Below, one piece after another: positions 8,801 through 18,058 of a DNA stretch of 64,000 bases. Origin of the DNA: Microbacterium pygmaeum (lineage in GTDB: Bacteria; Actinomycetota; Actinomycetes; Actinomycetales; Microbacteriaceae); the NCBI RefSeq assembly GCF_900100885.1, contig NZ_LT629692.1, positions 3,604,571 through 3,668,570 of the forward strand, written 5' to 3'. The notes beneath the pieces are model-generated. The model was given only the letters and a program-made list of their open reading frames with translations. It searched no databases and was not told the origin of the DNA. The translations under genes were made by a program, and so were the position numbers. The first letter of the stretch is position 1, and each line of letters opens with the position of its first letter.

Positions 8801-10821
8801 AGCCTTCGTGGAACAGCGGCCCTGACCGGATCACGTACCTCGGTTTCAACCTGTCTTCACTGGCCGGTAAGACAGTGACCTCCGCCGTACTATCGACGGA
8901 GAACATGATCACCGACGGCGCCCTGGACACGGCGCGCGTCGACGCACACTCGGTCGCTGGCAGCTGGAGCGAGTCAGCTGTGACTTATACGAACAAGCCA
9001 GCTCTGGGCGCGACCGTCGGAAGCTTCCTCACCGATCGCACCCGGAAATACACGTCCGCCGACATCACCGACTATGTCGCATCACTCGCCGCCAACCGCA
9101 CGAGTCGACTCTCTCTCGGCCTCACGCAAGACAACGTGGGCGCCAATAACGTGATGGTCTACGTGTCATCCCGCGACTACAACAAGCCCCCCTACATCGA
9201 CATCACCCTTTCACCTTCGCCCGCTGCGGAACTACCTGCGCGCTTGATCCATTCGGTGTCGTTGTCGGATGTTCCATCGTCGATTGAGATCGGCGAATCA
9301 GCGACATCCGTCACGTCCGTTAAGGACAGCATCGGCGGTGCTTTCACCCGAGCAACGGTTGCGTACTCTTCTACACAACCGGGAGTTGCAACGGTCACTC
9401 CTTCAGGAGTGATTAACGCGGTGGCGCCGGGTTCGACATCGATCGTCGTCACCGCGACGGCGGATGGTATTGCGGTTTCGTCCTCGGTGTCGGTGACGGT
9501 CGTGGATTCGACGCGGGTGCGGATCTATGCGGACGCCGATTCGTACGTGCAGAGCACAACCCCGGATACGAACTTCGGGACGCAGATGGGTTTGCTGTCA
9601 AAGCCTTCGTGGAACAGCGGCCCTGACCGGATCACGTACCTCGGTTTCAACCTGTCTTCACTGGCCGGTAAGACAGTGACCTCCGCCGTACTATCGACGG
9701 AGAACATGATCACCGACGGCGCCCTGGACACGGCGCGCGTCGACGCACACTCGGTCGCTGGCAGCTGGAGCGAGTCAGCTGTGACTTATACGAACAAGCC
9801 AGCTCTGGGCGCGACCGTCGGAAGCTTCCTCACCGATCGCACCCGGAAATACACGTCCGCCGACATCACCGACTATGTCGCATCACTCGCCGCCAACCGC
9901 ACGAGTCGACTCTCTCTCGGCCTCACGCAAGACAACGTGGGCGCCAATAACGTGATGGTCTACGTGTCATCCCGCGACTACAACAAGCCCCCCTACATCG
10001 ACATCACCCTTTCACCTTCGCCCGCTGCGGAACTACCTGCGCGCTTGATCCATTCGGTGTCGTTGTCGGATGTTCCATCGTCGATTGAGATCGGCGAATC
10101 AGCGACATCCGTCACGTCCGTTAAGGACAGCATCGGCGGTGCTTTCACCCGAGCAACGGTTGCGTACTCTTCTACACAACCGGGAGTTGCAACGGTCACT
10201 CCTTCAGGAGTGATTAACGCGGTGGCGCCGGGTTCGACATCGATCGTCGTCACCGCGACGGCGGATGGTATTGCGGTTTCGTCCTCGGTGTCGGTGACGG
10301 TCGTGGATTCGACGCGGGTGCGGATCTATGCGGACGCCGATTCGTACGTGCAGAGCACAACCCCGGATACGAACTTCGGGACGCAGATGGGTTTGCTGTC
10401 AAAGCCTTCGTGGAACAGCGGCCCTGACCGGATCACGTACCTCGGTTTCAACCTGTCTTCACTGGCCGGTAAGACAGTGACCTCCGCCGTACTATCGACG
10501 GAGAACATGATCACCGACGGCGCCCTGGACACGGCGCGCGTCGACGCACACTCGGTCGCTGGCAGCTGGAGCGAGTCAGCTGTGACTTATACGAACAAGC
10601 CAGCTCTGGGCGCGACCGTCGGAAGCTTCCTCACCGATCGCACCCGGAAATACACGTCCGCCGACATCACCGACTATGTCGCATCACTCGCCGCCAACCG
10701 CACGAGTCGACTCTCTCTCGGCCTCACGCAAGACAACGTGGGCGCCAATAACGTGATGGTCTACGTGTCATCCCGCGACTACAACAAGCCCCCCTACATC
10801 GACATCACCCTCGAACAGTAG
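5839..10821 (+). CDS. secreted heparinase II/III-family polysaccharide lyase with discoidin-like, Big_2 and three DNRLRE repeat domains
   Basis: 1660 aa. A signal peptide ends near RSASAAPTG (about residue 40). An alpha-barrel region to about residue 380 is followed by the heparinase II/III-type beta domain with GHHQHIDGGDF near residue 420. Then come a discoidin-like carbohydrate-binding region (about 743-857), a bacterial Ig-like Big_2 domain (about 868-955) and three DNRLRE-type modules, the latter two each preceded by another Big_2-like domain. The lyase family cleaves uronate-containing glycans by beta-elimination, which fits a locus encoding two UDP-glucose dehydrogenases. Probable role: trimming or releasing the polymer made here, or attacking a related one. 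No sortase motif or membrane anchor is visible at the C-terminus. The last 2.2 kb consist of exact repeats. Confidence 0.85.
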   Translation: MYRALPFDRRRTAPSRMIIVFVILTSLLMALLPARSASAAPTGAPTVGDVSTAHPRLMADESRFADLKRQTSADSTSELLLSKVIQRADAQLALATVRFPTKTPVALQDTSRAVQDRVYNLMLAWRLTSKSSYIEKAWAELQAAANFPNWNPDHFLDTAEMTNAFAIAYDWGYSYWSSSRRNTIRTAILSLGLTPSRAVYAAGPNSAGPYKTLGNWSSRADNINVIVNSAMIVGALAIAGDTTSPVVDEVLGNAHSSLAIGLTSYRDDGSFDEGPTYWEYATRFAVTGIRSLQTSTGSDFGLLAGATGLAQTAGFMMSLSGTDDIVFGFADSELRPDPDAAYAGLGAILNDGSLMALAAQSPPTAWAALQLLWRDPTISAQSPRMPPRDASYAAGIVSMRASESDPLGTYVGFRSASNPLGHHQHIDGGDFNLQALGQEWAIDLGNEDATYDSMNEDRQTKRWQYYRTSPEGHNTLLLDAFRPEVATTEATTLISRGANLDSAFAISDLTAQFSSVANQWKRGVKLFDSRNQVLVQDEISVSQPVPALWSMHTSAEIVLDTDGRTATLFQNGQRLAARIISAGDARFQVMDAVPLPTSPIPAQEANDGVRKLAIEFTARGTTTLAVQFTPLPKGSTDAGAAVSAMPLSTWSAAPSSKLTALKVDGVTVGGFSADTPWYQVVHRDQSNFPSVSASASAGSSVSVVQATGTTRAARVTVQQPGLSPTTYSVIFANDAVTIAGVITTGGDSGWSSATYDRKPESYWGTSTAGGWARWELSEPISAKSMKITWTANAEKLTKYKIESSNDKTAWTLRFNGEYRGPSGSQIVKLSNAAAAKFLRLTILDSGKINEVEIYRYDAAAELPDAPARALKSIEVSGLPSSMPVGATGTATRVLKWNVPTDDSEAEIRFMSSDPAVASVDATGKVRALKGGVVRIGALATADGIAVSSSVSVTVVDSTRVRIYADADSYVQSTTPDTNFGTQMGLLSKPSWNSGPDRITYLGFNLSSLAGKTVTSAVLSTENMITDGALDTARVDAHSVAGSWSESAVTYTNKPALGATVGSFLTDRTRKYTSADITDYVASLAANRTSRLSLGLTQDNVGANNVMVYVSSRDYNKPPYIDITLSPSPAAELPARLIHSVSLSDVPSSIEIGESATSVTSVKDSIGGAFTRATVAYSSTQPGVATVTPSGVINAVAPGSTSIVVTATADGIAVSSSVSVTVVDSTRVRIYADADSYVQSTTPDTNFGTQMGLLSKPSWNSGPDRITYLGFNLSSLAGKTVTSAVLSTENMITDGALDTARVDAHSVAGSWSESAVTYTNKPALGATVGSFLTDRTRKYTSADITDYVASLAANRTSRLSLGLTQDNVGANNVMVYVSSRDYNKPPYIDITLSPSPAAELPARLIHSVSLSDVPSSIEIGESATSVTSVKDSIGGAFTRATVAYSSTQPGVATVTPSGVINAVAPGSTSIVVTATADGIAVSSSVSVTVVDSTRVRIYADADSYVQSTTPDTNFGTQMGLLSKPSWNSGPDRITYLGFNLSSLAGKTVTSAVLSTENMITDGALDTARVDAHSVAGSWSESAVTYTNKPALGATVGSFLTDRTRKYTSADITDYVASLAANRTSRLSLGLTQDNVGANNVMVYVSSRDYNKPPYIDITLEQ
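8652..10811 (+). repeat. 801-bp exact tandem repeats within the lyase gene (2.7 copies)
   Basis: Bases 8652-9452 and 9453-10253 appear identical, and 10254-10811 repeats the first 558 bases again. The period is 801 bp (267 codons), so frame is kept. Each unit encodes one DNRLRE module plus one Big_2 domain. No synonymous differences were seen between copies. Confidence 0.95.
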
Positions 10822-11020
10822 GGCTACACCCTGTCTGTGACAGGCCTTGAACCATGCGGTGGGACGTCCGCCTGGCTTCGACGATCGCGCACATGGTGCG
10901 TGCCCGTCTGCAGCACCTGGCGCCTACGCGTCGGCTCAATCCGCGTCGTAGAGGGTGCGCCTGCCGCCACGTTCGTTCGTGTTAACAGGCGCGACACATC
11001 CGACTGCTAGCGTCGAACGC

Positions 11021-12115
11021 ATGGCCGGAGCCCCCCTCGATCTGGCACCAAACGTGCAGCGCTATGACACTGTCCAAGCACTTCGATTCGTGGCTGCACT
11101 GCTGGTCGTGATCACGCATTCGACGTTCTACGCCTCTGAGAGGCTCGACCCGGACCTTTTCGTCTGGAAGGGCGGAACGGTAGGCGTTGACATCTTCTTC
11201 GTGATATCGGGTTTCGTGATGATGATCACTGCTCCGCCATTTCAGAAGGTGAGCGGAGGTTGGCGCTACTTCGCGATGCGACGTGTTACGCGCATCGTAC
11301 CTATGTATTGGATAGCGACTACCGCCAAGATCGCAATGATTCTCATCCTGCCCGGCGCAGCAATAAATAGCGCGCTCACCCCGGGCCATGTCATATCGTC
11401 CTACCTCTTCCTTCCCACGAGGAACGAGTCAGGATCTGTCGAGCCGGTTCTCGGTGTCGGCTGGACATTAACCTTTGAGATGTTCTTCTACGCAGTATTC
11501 GCGGTCGGCCTGCTGTTGCGGGCGAATCCCTACATATTTGCAACAATCATCATGTGTTTGGCAGCCGCCGGACACCTGTTGCGCGGAGACGGCGATTGGC
11601 CGGTTTGGGCGTTCTACTTCGACAAAGTGGTCCTGTACTTCGTTATCGGCATGACGATTGCGAAGATCGTGAGCAGCAACCGGTTACGTCGGTTCGTCCC
11701 TTACATGTTGGGAGGGCTTGTCGCGATCGCCGGCGTCCTGATCATCCTTGGTCAACTCGACTGGTCTAGAAACGCATGGTTGCGGACCGTTGTCGTCACG
11801 TTCATCGTTCTCGCGGCGGTTGCATCGGATCGACTACTCACGGGTCGGATTCCTCGCCCCGTTCTCTTCTTCGGCGACGCGTCGTATTCTCTTTATCTCT
11901 TCCACCCCCTGCTTGCCCCTCTCGTACCAGCAATCTTGGCGCTGATCGGGTTAGAGGTCGGTTGGCTTTCTGTAATTGGGTCGATTACCGCTGCGCTCGT
12001 GGGGAGCGCCCTCATATACGTGTGGGTCGAGAAACCGATCACGCGCGGGGCTCGGAAACTGCCCTTCGCTGGGCGGCTTCCCCAACCGAGCAAAGTTCCG
12101 GCCGCCGCTGCGTGA
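11021..12115 (+). CDS. acyltransferase family 3 (OafA/YrhL-like) membrane protein
   Basis: 364 aa from ATG 11021; a longer reading from 10955 adds a poorly conserved lead. About ten membrane helices. Near the N-terminus RYDTVQALRFVAALLVVITHS has the family arrangement, with the conserved histidine after helix 1, followed by GVDIFFVISGFVM. C-terminal segment SYSLYLFHPLLAPL is also typical. Such proteins move acetyl or other acyl groups across the membrane onto sugars. It stands just upstream of the polymerase, so the likely substrate is the lipid-linked repeat unit. Which acyl group cannot be read from sequence. Confidence 0.9.
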   Translation: MAGAPLDLAPNVQRYDTVQALRFVAALLVVITHSTFYASERLDPDLFVWKGGTVGVDIFFVISGFVMMITAPPFQKVSGGWRYFAMRRVTRIVPMYWIATTAKIAMILILPGAAINSALTPGHVISSYLFLPTRNESGSVEPVLGVGWTLTFEMFFYAVFAVGLLLRANPYIFATIIMCLAAAGHLLRGDGDWPVWAFYFDKVVLYFVIGMTIAKIVSSNRLRRFVPYMLGGLVAIAGVLIILGQLDWSRNAWLRTVVVTFIVLAAVASDRLLTGRIPRPVLFFGDASYSLYLFHPLLAPLVPAILALIGLEVGWLSVIGSITAALVGSALIYVWVEKPITRGARKLPFAGRLPQPSKVPAAAA

Positions 12116-12214
12116 TCCAGTCGAAGACTGAACGGCAGAAATCGAGCCAACCCACCGGTCGTAAACTGGACAACAGTCGCCAGCTCTTCAGATTGGACCC
12201 GTAGCATCGAACGT

Positions 12215-13615
12215 TTGCTCATCTTGGGCGTGATCGCTCCATTCGCCATCGCGCTAGCGATCGCTCTTCCAAAGTGGCTTTACCTTGCTGGCATTGCGGC
12301 CTTCGCAGCCCTGTTCCGTGGCTTCTCGGTCCTAGCCACGCCGGTGTACCTGGTTGCGGCGGTCGTCTTGACCTTATTCCGCACGAAGAGACCCGCGGTA
12401 CCTCTTCGTTCGACGCGAATGTTCGTGACGACATCGGTAGTCGCCGGTCTACTCTGCTTCATGTCGATTGCCTGGTCTGTCCGGGGCGACTCCGCAATCG
12501 AGGCTGGGCTGACGTGGCTCGCTTTGCCGCTCCTAACGTTGTTCGTGGTGAACATGCTTCTCGACGACGGATTGCCGTCGTTGGGAAAGTTTCTCGCTGC
12601 CTTGGCACCGGTGGCCGTCGTGCAGGCGCTCTCAACAGTGGTATTTCGCTTCGCTCCCGCGGTCGAGGAGAGCTACTATCGTTCCTCGCTCTCGACGCTC
12701 TTCATCGGTCGGCTAGGGCAGGATCTGTACACCACGGACGCGGTGAATAACGTACTCAATCCAGATCGTGCGGGCGGGTTCCTGTTCGTCAACTTGAATC
12801 GCGCCTCGATGGCCATGGGTGTCATGCTCGTGGCGTTTGTCGCATACGGGTATCTGGCGCGCAAACGATGGGTGTGGCTCGCCGTCGCACCACTTGCTGC
12901 CGCGATTGTGCTGGGCGGGTCGAAAACAGGACTCGCACTCTTGGTGCTTCTTCCACTTTTTTCACTCATCCTTGCCGTCGCAGCGCGGAGCGGTAACCCG
13001 GCCGCACGGATGGGTGTAGTGGTAGGCGGCCTGGTGATCGCAGTCGTGGGGGTTCAGGTCTTCTTTGCTACAGCCGACGACTATGTGAATGCTTCCGAGG
13101 CGACCCTCCTACCTCGGCTTCAGCTATGGGGTGAGGCGATCCGGGCGATCGGCGAGAATTTGCTCCTGGGCCTTGGGTTCGGAGGGTGGTACGAGAGGTG
13201 GGAATCCGGGGGCGTCGCCATAGCGTTCTCCATGCGACCTGCGCACAATTGGTTTCTCCAGGCCTGGCTCGACGCCGGCATCGCGTATGTCGCCATCTCC
13301 ATAGTGTTCGTTGTCGTGATACTCATCATGCAATTGCGCGCCGTCAACGACGCGCGCAGCGGTCACGCAAAGTTCGCCATGGCGATGTCTGGTTCGGGAT
13401 TTCTGTGGGTCGCGATTCACGGTCTCGGAGACAACAGCGCATTGTATGGCGAGCCGCCGGCACTCGCGTTCCTTGCCGTCCTGGCGGCGCTCATGCTCAC
13501 CGCGGGCAGATTCGATTCCGAGAAGCGCCCGACTCTCAATAGCCGGGACTACGCAACCGCTGGATCACATCGGAGGGTTCACTCCGCACGAAGCGAATCT
13601 ACTCGATCCAACTGA
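12215..13615 (+). CDS. O-antigen ligase/polymerase-family protein (Wzy-like), first assembly set
   Basis: 466 aa from TTG 12215; no ATG or GTG lies in frame back to the preceding stop, which is that of the upstream acyltransferase. About ten to twelve membrane helices, with the early MSIAWSVRGD segment, a mid-protein NLNRASMAMGV and a late periplasmic GFGGWYERWESGG, the arrangement seen in Wzy_C/O-antigen ligase proteins. Proposed role: block transfer of repeat units on the outer membrane face. It is convergent with the flippase gene, only 3 bp apart. A second Wzy-like gene lies at 35.6-37.2 kb. Confidence 0.8.
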   Translation: MLILGVIAPFAIALAIALPKWLYLAGIAAFAALFRGFSVLATPVYLVAAVVLTLFRTKRPAVPLRSTRMFVTTSVVAGLLCFMSIAWSVRGDSAIEAGLTWLALPLLTLFVVNMLLDDGLPSLGKFLAALAPVAVVQALSTVVFRFAPAVEESYYRSSLSTLFIGRLGQDLYTTDAVNNVLNPDRAGGFLFVNLNRASMAMGVMLVAFVAYGYLARKRWVWLAVAPLAAAIVLGGSKTGLALLVLLPLFSLILAVAARSGNPAARMGVVVGGLVIAVVGVQVFFATADDYVNASEATLLPRLQLWGEAIRAIGENLLLGLGFGGWYERWESGGVAIAFSMRPAHNWFLQAWLDAGIAYVAISIVFVVVILIMQLRAVNDARSGHAKFAMAMSGSGFLWVAIHGLGDNSALYGEPPALAFLAVLAALMLTAGRFDSEKRPTLNSRDYATAGSHRRVHSARSESTRSN

Positions 13616-13618
13616 CGC

Positions 13619-14920
13619 TCAGCCTCGTCGGAAGAGTCGTAGGACACGCGCCGCGAGCGTGGACACATCTGATCGCCTAACAGCGTAGAACGACCAGAAT
13701 GGTGTGCCGAATCGAAGCCGCATTTGCAGCACATTGAAATTGCTGGAGATAAGGTTCCCGGCGAGCGTTGCCAGCGCTGCCCCGACCGCGCCGATCAGCG
13801 GAACCGTGGTGATCACGATGACGAGGTTGATCACGCATGCAAGTACGAGCGAGTAGCTCCTCAATTGCGGCAGACCCCGCGCGCTGAGTCCCGCACCCGC
13901 GACCGACCCGGGTATCCCGATCACCACCGCTAGGAGAAGAATCATCGCCACCGGCACAGCCGCTCCGAATTCAGCGCCGAAGAGGACAGGAAGCCACCAG
14001 TAGCAGGTGAGCCCGAGCGCGAGCCCCATCATCAAACACACAAGCAGGGACACGCGCGCTGCTCGCGTCAAGGCCTCGTCCGACGAGCTTCTCGCATCGG
14101 TGGCGAAAACCACCTCGCGGATGGCGGTATTCACGACAAGGGGCAGCTCGCTGACAGTGACCGCGACGACATAGAGCCCGAGTTCGGTTGTCGAACTCAG
14201 CGGAACCATCAGCACTTGGTCGATGCGCATGAGGATGACGCCCGCAATTGACCCAAGCCACGCGCGAGCACTGTAGCCGGTGACATCTGCGTATGAAGGC
14301 GGTGGCTCTTCCGATCGCCCCGAACGCCACGGCAAGGCGAGGTAGATCAGGCCCGCGATGACCGGAGAGTATGCGATCGCGAGGGTCGCCGAAAATACAT
14401 CCAGTTGTGCCAGGAGGGCCAGGATTATGATCGCAATCAAGCGAATCAAAGGCCCAGCGGCACGTTCCGATGCAACTAACGACCATCTTCCGAGTCCAGC
14501 TGCAGTCGCCCGCAGAATGCCCACGAAGATGGTTGGAAGGATGGCAAGAGAAGCCATCACGATGAGAGAGGTCAGCTCCTGACTTCCGCCCGAGAGGAAC
14601 GGCGCTAGCGCGATCGCTGCACCCGTTGCAGCTAGCCCCACCAGTGCCGTGATGATCGTGGCGCGGCGGAGGATGACGAGCCGATGGGTGAGGTCTCTCG
14701 CGACGAAGTAGGTTACTGCCTCTGGGATGCCGAACGCCGCCAACGTCGCGAAGAGGAGAAGCGGAGCGGTTGCACCAGCGACTTCACCTCGTCCCTCCGC
14801 GCCAAGAACGTGGGCAAGAATCGGCGCGCTGATCAAACCCGCAAGCGGGCCAACGACGTTGCCTAGAAAGTTCTTGGCGGCGCCAGCGAACATCGAATCG
14901 TTACCCGACCGACGCCCCAC
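13619..14920 (-). CDS. oligosaccharide flippase family protein (Wzx-like), first assembly set
   Basis: 433 aa from GTG 14920, preferred over GTG 14926 because AGGAGG ends 5 nt upstream of it. Twelve or more hydrophobic helices without catalytic motifs. The N-terminal FLGNVVGPLAGLISAPILA and HVLGAEGRGEVAGA are typical of polysaccharide transporters of the MOP superfamily. Expected to flip undecaprenyl-linked repeat units. It heads a minus-strand group in which the next four glycosyltransferase genes lie upstream. Unlike the second flippase at 33 kb it has no long charged tail. Confidence 0.85.
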   Translation of the reverse strand: MGRRSGNDSMFAGAAKNFLGNVVGPLAGLISAPILAHVLGAEGRGEVAGATAPLLLFATLAAFGIPEAVTYFVARDLTHRLVILRRATIITALVGLAATGAAIALAPFLSGGSQELTSLIVMASLAILPTIFVGILRATAAGLGRWSLVASERAAGPLIRLIAIIILALLAQLDVFSATLAIAYSPVIAGLIYLALPWRSGRSEEPPPSYADVTGYSARAWLGSIAGVILMRIDQVLMVPLSSTTELGLYVVAVTVSELPLVVNTAIREVVFATDARSSSDEALTRAARVSLLVCLMMGLALGLTCYWWLPVLFGAEFGAAVPVAMILLLAVVIGIPGSVAGAGLSARGLPQLRSYSLVLACVINLVIVITTVPLIGAVGAALATLAGNLISSNFNVLQMRLRFGTPFWSFYAVRRSDVSTLAARVLRLFRRG

Positions 14921-14953
14921 TTCCACCTCCTGGCGCTGTCGTTGACGACATCA

Positions 14954-15841
14954 TCACACCGAAGCCCGCGAACGAAGCACAGAGAGGACTTCCGGGCTGT
15001 AGGTGTCAGCGATCTGAGAATCATTCGCACTCAGACCAGTGTTGTACCTGTGCAATGCGGTCTCCTGCGTTGCCCGCAACTCCGGATACTTCTCAGGGGT
15101 ACGACCCAGCTGTCGAATCACGCGTCCGTTTGCCACTGCGCAATAGTGCAACCACACGTCATCGGCCTTTGGAGATGTCGCCAAGAACTTGTCCCCGGCC
15201 AGACGCAACTCATCCAAGAAATCCGCCGGATAGTAGACCCCTGAGACGCCCGTCGCGAAGTTCAGAACGCTCGCCTCAGTATCACGCGCGGGTTGCCACG
15301 AGTTGTAGGGCTTCAACACCCCTTCAGGCGTTATCCCGACCCGGTGCGCTCGGTAGCAGACGATCTCCCCGGCGTGAGATGCGCCAGCTTGTTGCAGACG
15401 CGCTAGCCAATACCGCGGGTAGATCGAATCGTCGTCGGCCGTCACAAGTGGACGCATGTGTGCGACCTCCGACATGACGTATGGGAAGTACTTTGTATGT
15501 GATCCGACGCGAGCTGCACTTGGGCGAATCTCGAGACCCCTCGCTTGCATTCGTCGCAGGGGGCTCGGCAACTCATCGATGTCCACGCCAGGGTCGGTCC
15601 ACAGAATGAGCCTTCCAGGTAGCGTTCTGCCCGAACCGATCGACTCGACGGTGAGGTGCACCGTGCCGAGCCGGTCACCGTAGCTCGTGAGGCAGATGAC
15701 CACATCATTTGACTCATCTACAAGCGATCGGTTCGATCGGGCGGCGCGAGACCTCAAAACTGGGGTTATCAGACTCGCCTTCATGCCGCGGCGCAGTTTC
15801 GCAAGACGACGCTGTGCCCGGCCAACGATTTGCGTGCTCAT
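14954..15841 (-). CDS. GT-A-like glycosyltransferase
   Basis: 295 aa. An N-terminal basic segment, then VVICLTSYGDR, a TADDDSIYP acid cluster that can serve as the metal/nucleotide-binding DxD, and a late KADDVWL. This pattern fits a family of glycosyltransferase-like proteins found in surface polysaccharide loci. Its start overlaps the stop of the upstream gene (ATGA), so it is co-translated with it. Donor and acceptor are not predictable. Confidence 0.65.
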   Translation of the reverse strand: MSTQIVGRAQRRLAKLRRGMKASLITPVLRSRAARSNRSLVDESNDVVICLTSYGDRLGTVHLTVESIGSGRTLPGRLILWTDPGVDIDELPSPLRRMQARGLEIRPSAARVGSHTKYFPYVMSEVAHMRPLVTADDDSIYPRYWLARLQQAGASHAGEIVCYRAHRVGITPEGVLKPYNSWQPARDTEASVLNFATGVSGVYYPADFLDELRLAGDKFLATSPKADDVWLHYCAVANGRVIRQLGRTPEKYPELRATQETALHRYNTGLSANDSQIADTYSPEVLSVLRSRASV

Positions 15842-16917
15842 ATCGACCGCACTCCATCAACTAACGTCATCGCACGCTCTGCCGCGATCTTCACCGATGC
15901 TGCAATCGTCAGTTGCTTTGCGTTGGCATACACGTGATCGGAAACCGCTCTTCGTAGATCCTGATCGTCCAAGATGCGACGGACGGCATTCGCCCACACC
16001 TCGGGGTCGTCAGACTCCACTACGCATGCTCGGCGCATCTCATCCGATGTGACCAGGAGCGGCGCCGCACCGTAATCGCGCGCGATAACGATCGGAAGCC
16101 CTGCAGCCGCCGCCTCGACAGCACTTCGTCCGAAGGCTTCTCGTGCGGACGTCCCGACGAACACGGAAGCGCCGTTCCAAAGTTCATCGGCGTCCGCCCA
16201 GCCAGCCCAAGTCAGCCCGTCAGCATGTCGCTTCTGCAGGTCTACTGTCAGCGGCCCCTCCCCGAACAAACGACCGGGGTGGCGGGTCTTCTCGACAATG
16301 TCGATGAAGAGTCCAGGTCGCTTGTCTACATCGACGCGGCCCGCCCACACCAGTGGGCCGGCGCCCTCCGTGCCCCAAGAGGTTCGGCTGACACCTCCGA
16401 TCCCTGCCGGCACGATCTCGGCGGCGCGCGCGGCCGCGAACTCGGAAGCGAGTACCGGGGTTGTGGCCCAGACCTCATCCGCGGATCGAAGTGCGCGCGT
16501 CTCTAGCCATCGGAGTGGCAGCCGGCGGAGAAGGCTTTGCTCGCCGGCCGCCGGCCAAGGCTTTCCGCGTACCCATGCCACCCATTTCGCGGAGGCGCGA
16601 GCGCGAGATCGAGAAAAAGCGATGTCGCTCTGGGATATCAGTGAGATCACAACGTCGGACGAGGCGATCTCCGGCGACACCTCGGCGATCTCACGGATGC
16701 GGCGGACGCTATCACGCCCGTGCCAAGTGAACTCGAGTTCCCGCACACCGCTCGTCTTCAGCGGCGCGCCGGACGCCGTCGGGCGGATGCCGATGACTGC
16801 CTTCCAGTCCATTCCTGAGTCCTGAGCAGCGCGAACGAGATCGTGAGTCGAGCGGTAGACCCCACTGCGGGCCATCAGAGGCATTGCCAACAGGGTGACC
16901 GTTGGATTCGCGGTCAC
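15838..16917 (-). CDS. glycosyltransferase family 4 (GT-B)
   Basis: 359 aa from GTG 16917. The C-terminal half has WAGRVDVDKRPGLFID and the E-x7-E donor-binding motif EAFGRSAVEA, hallmarks of GT4 enzymes. GTGA overlap with the upstream gene and ATGA overlap with the downstream one place it in a tight minus-strand operon. Likely a retaining transferase adding one sugar to the lipid-linked unit at the cytoplasmic face. Confidence 0.85.
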   Translation of the reverse strand: MTANPTVTLLAMPLMARSGVYRSTHDLVRAAQDSGMDWKAVIGIRPTASGAPLKTSGVRELEFTWHGRDSVRRIREIAEVSPEIASSDVVISLISQSDIAFSRSRARASAKWVAWVRGKPWPAAGEQSLLRRLPLRWLETRALRSADEVWATTPVLASEFAAARAAEIVPAGIGGVSRTSWGTEGAGPLVWAGRVDVDKRPGLFIDIVEKTRHPGRLFGEGPLTVDLQKRHADGLTWAGWADADELWNGASVFVGTSAREAFGRSAVEAAAAGLPIVIARDYGAAPLLVTSDEMRRACVVESDDPEVWANAVRRILDDQDLRRAVSDHVYANAKQLTIAASVKIAAERAMTLVDGVRSI

Positions 16918-18041
16918 GCTCGAAGCTCCCCGATACCAAGCCGGCTAAGAATGAAATCCGCCTTGCCTTCCCAGCGCACTTCGCCCGGAAGAGTTGTCAC
17001 AACACGTGCGATTCTTGGGCCAGACTTTGCCTTCTTGCCGAGCCAGTCGATCTGTTCGTCAGCCGACAGCACTGCTACTTCATCCAGACCTCGGCTCGAC
17101 GCCCCGGTGACTGGGGTACTGAGTACAGGCAACCCGGCGGCACGATACTCGTAAGTCTTGATCACGTCGCCGCCCACCTCGCCTTCGCCAACACGGTGAG
17201 GCACCCACCCGATGTCGAACTTCCGCAGCAACGCCGGAACATCGTCATAGTGCACATCGCCGAGCATCGTGATGTTCGGCTGATCGCTCATCGGACGCTT
17301 GTACTCCTGGTCAAGGACGGGACCCGCGAATACAAATGACACGTCAGGTAGCGCCTGTGCTGCTGCGACGATGAGCTCGAGGTTCAGGCGCTTACCGATC
17401 TTTCCCACGTATCCGACCGTCATCGGCCCGGCGGCGATCGAAGTGTGGTCAAAGCGTTCCGGGTCGCAACCGTTCGGCAGAAATACAACGTCGTCTCGGC
17501 CGTAACGTTTGGCGAGTTCGACTGTGCCTTCCGCATTGGCGGTGACGACCGTGGCTTGGTCGAAGAGTTTGCGGTATGCGCGGTCAACCTCTTGGTTGAC
17601 GCCTTCGAACGCATAATGAATCGTCCAGTCATCAAGGAGATCGAAGCCGACGGCTTGACCGGACTCGACGATCGACGGCCAAGCAGAGGAGAGGGAGAGG
17701 AAAGGATTCCATGTCACAACAGGCGCAGACACCGAAGGCAACGCGCGGTGGTACATCGGCAGCGAGTCCACCCACCATCTCTGCCTATCTCTGAGCGACG
17801 GCAACTTCCAGACGAAGGATGAGACTGGAGCGGTATTCGCCGCGACTGACGTCGCTCGGTATCGCCTCAAGGGCGCCAATGCACGCGGTTCCGGTCGAGA
17901 AACGACACGAACTTCACCGCTCCCAACGAGCTTGCGCCCGAACCACTCGATGAAGTGTCCGTCTCGGGTGCGATAGCCCTCATTTGACAGCTTGTGCTGA
18001 CCGTGCATGGGGAACGCGATGAGCGCTGTCTTGCGATCCAT
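16914..18041 (-). CDS. glycosyltransferase family 4-like (GT-B)
   Basis: 375 aa from ATG 18041. A longer reading to 18116 overlaps the upstream gene and adds a cysteine-rich lead, so it is rejected. Shows LLDDWTIHY, VVTANAEGTVELA, FLPNGCDPERF, VGYVGKIGKRLNLEL and KTYEYRAAGLPVLSTP, the ordered landmarks of GT4/GT1-like enzymes. Begins 17 bp after the next upstream gene ends. Same operon as the two genes downstream. Confidence 0.85.
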   Translation of the reverse strand: MDRKTALIAFPMHGQHKLSNEGYRTRDGHFIEWFGRKLVGSGEVRVVSRPEPRALAPLRRYRATSVAANTAPVSSFVWKLPSLRDRQRWWVDSLPMYHRALPSVSAPVVTWNPFLSLSSAWPSIVESGQAVGFDLLDDWTIHYAFEGVNQEVDRAYRKLFDQATVVTANAEGTVELAKRYGRDDVVFLPNGCDPERFDHTSIAAGPMTVGYVGKIGKRLNLELIVAAAQALPDVSFVFAGPVLDQEYKRPMSDQPNITMLGDVHYDDVPALLRKFDIGWVPHRVGEGEVGGDVIKTYEYRAAGLPVLSTPVTGASSRGLDEVAVLSADEQIDWLGKKAKSGPRIARVVTTLPGEVRWEGKADFILSRLGIGELRA

Positions 18042-18058
18042 GACCGTCCTCGTTTCGC

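Noticed and set aside
10830..10844. CCTGTC/GACAGG hairpin after the lyase gene as terminator
   Set aside because: Only six base pairs with a 3-nt loop and no T-run; too weak to call.
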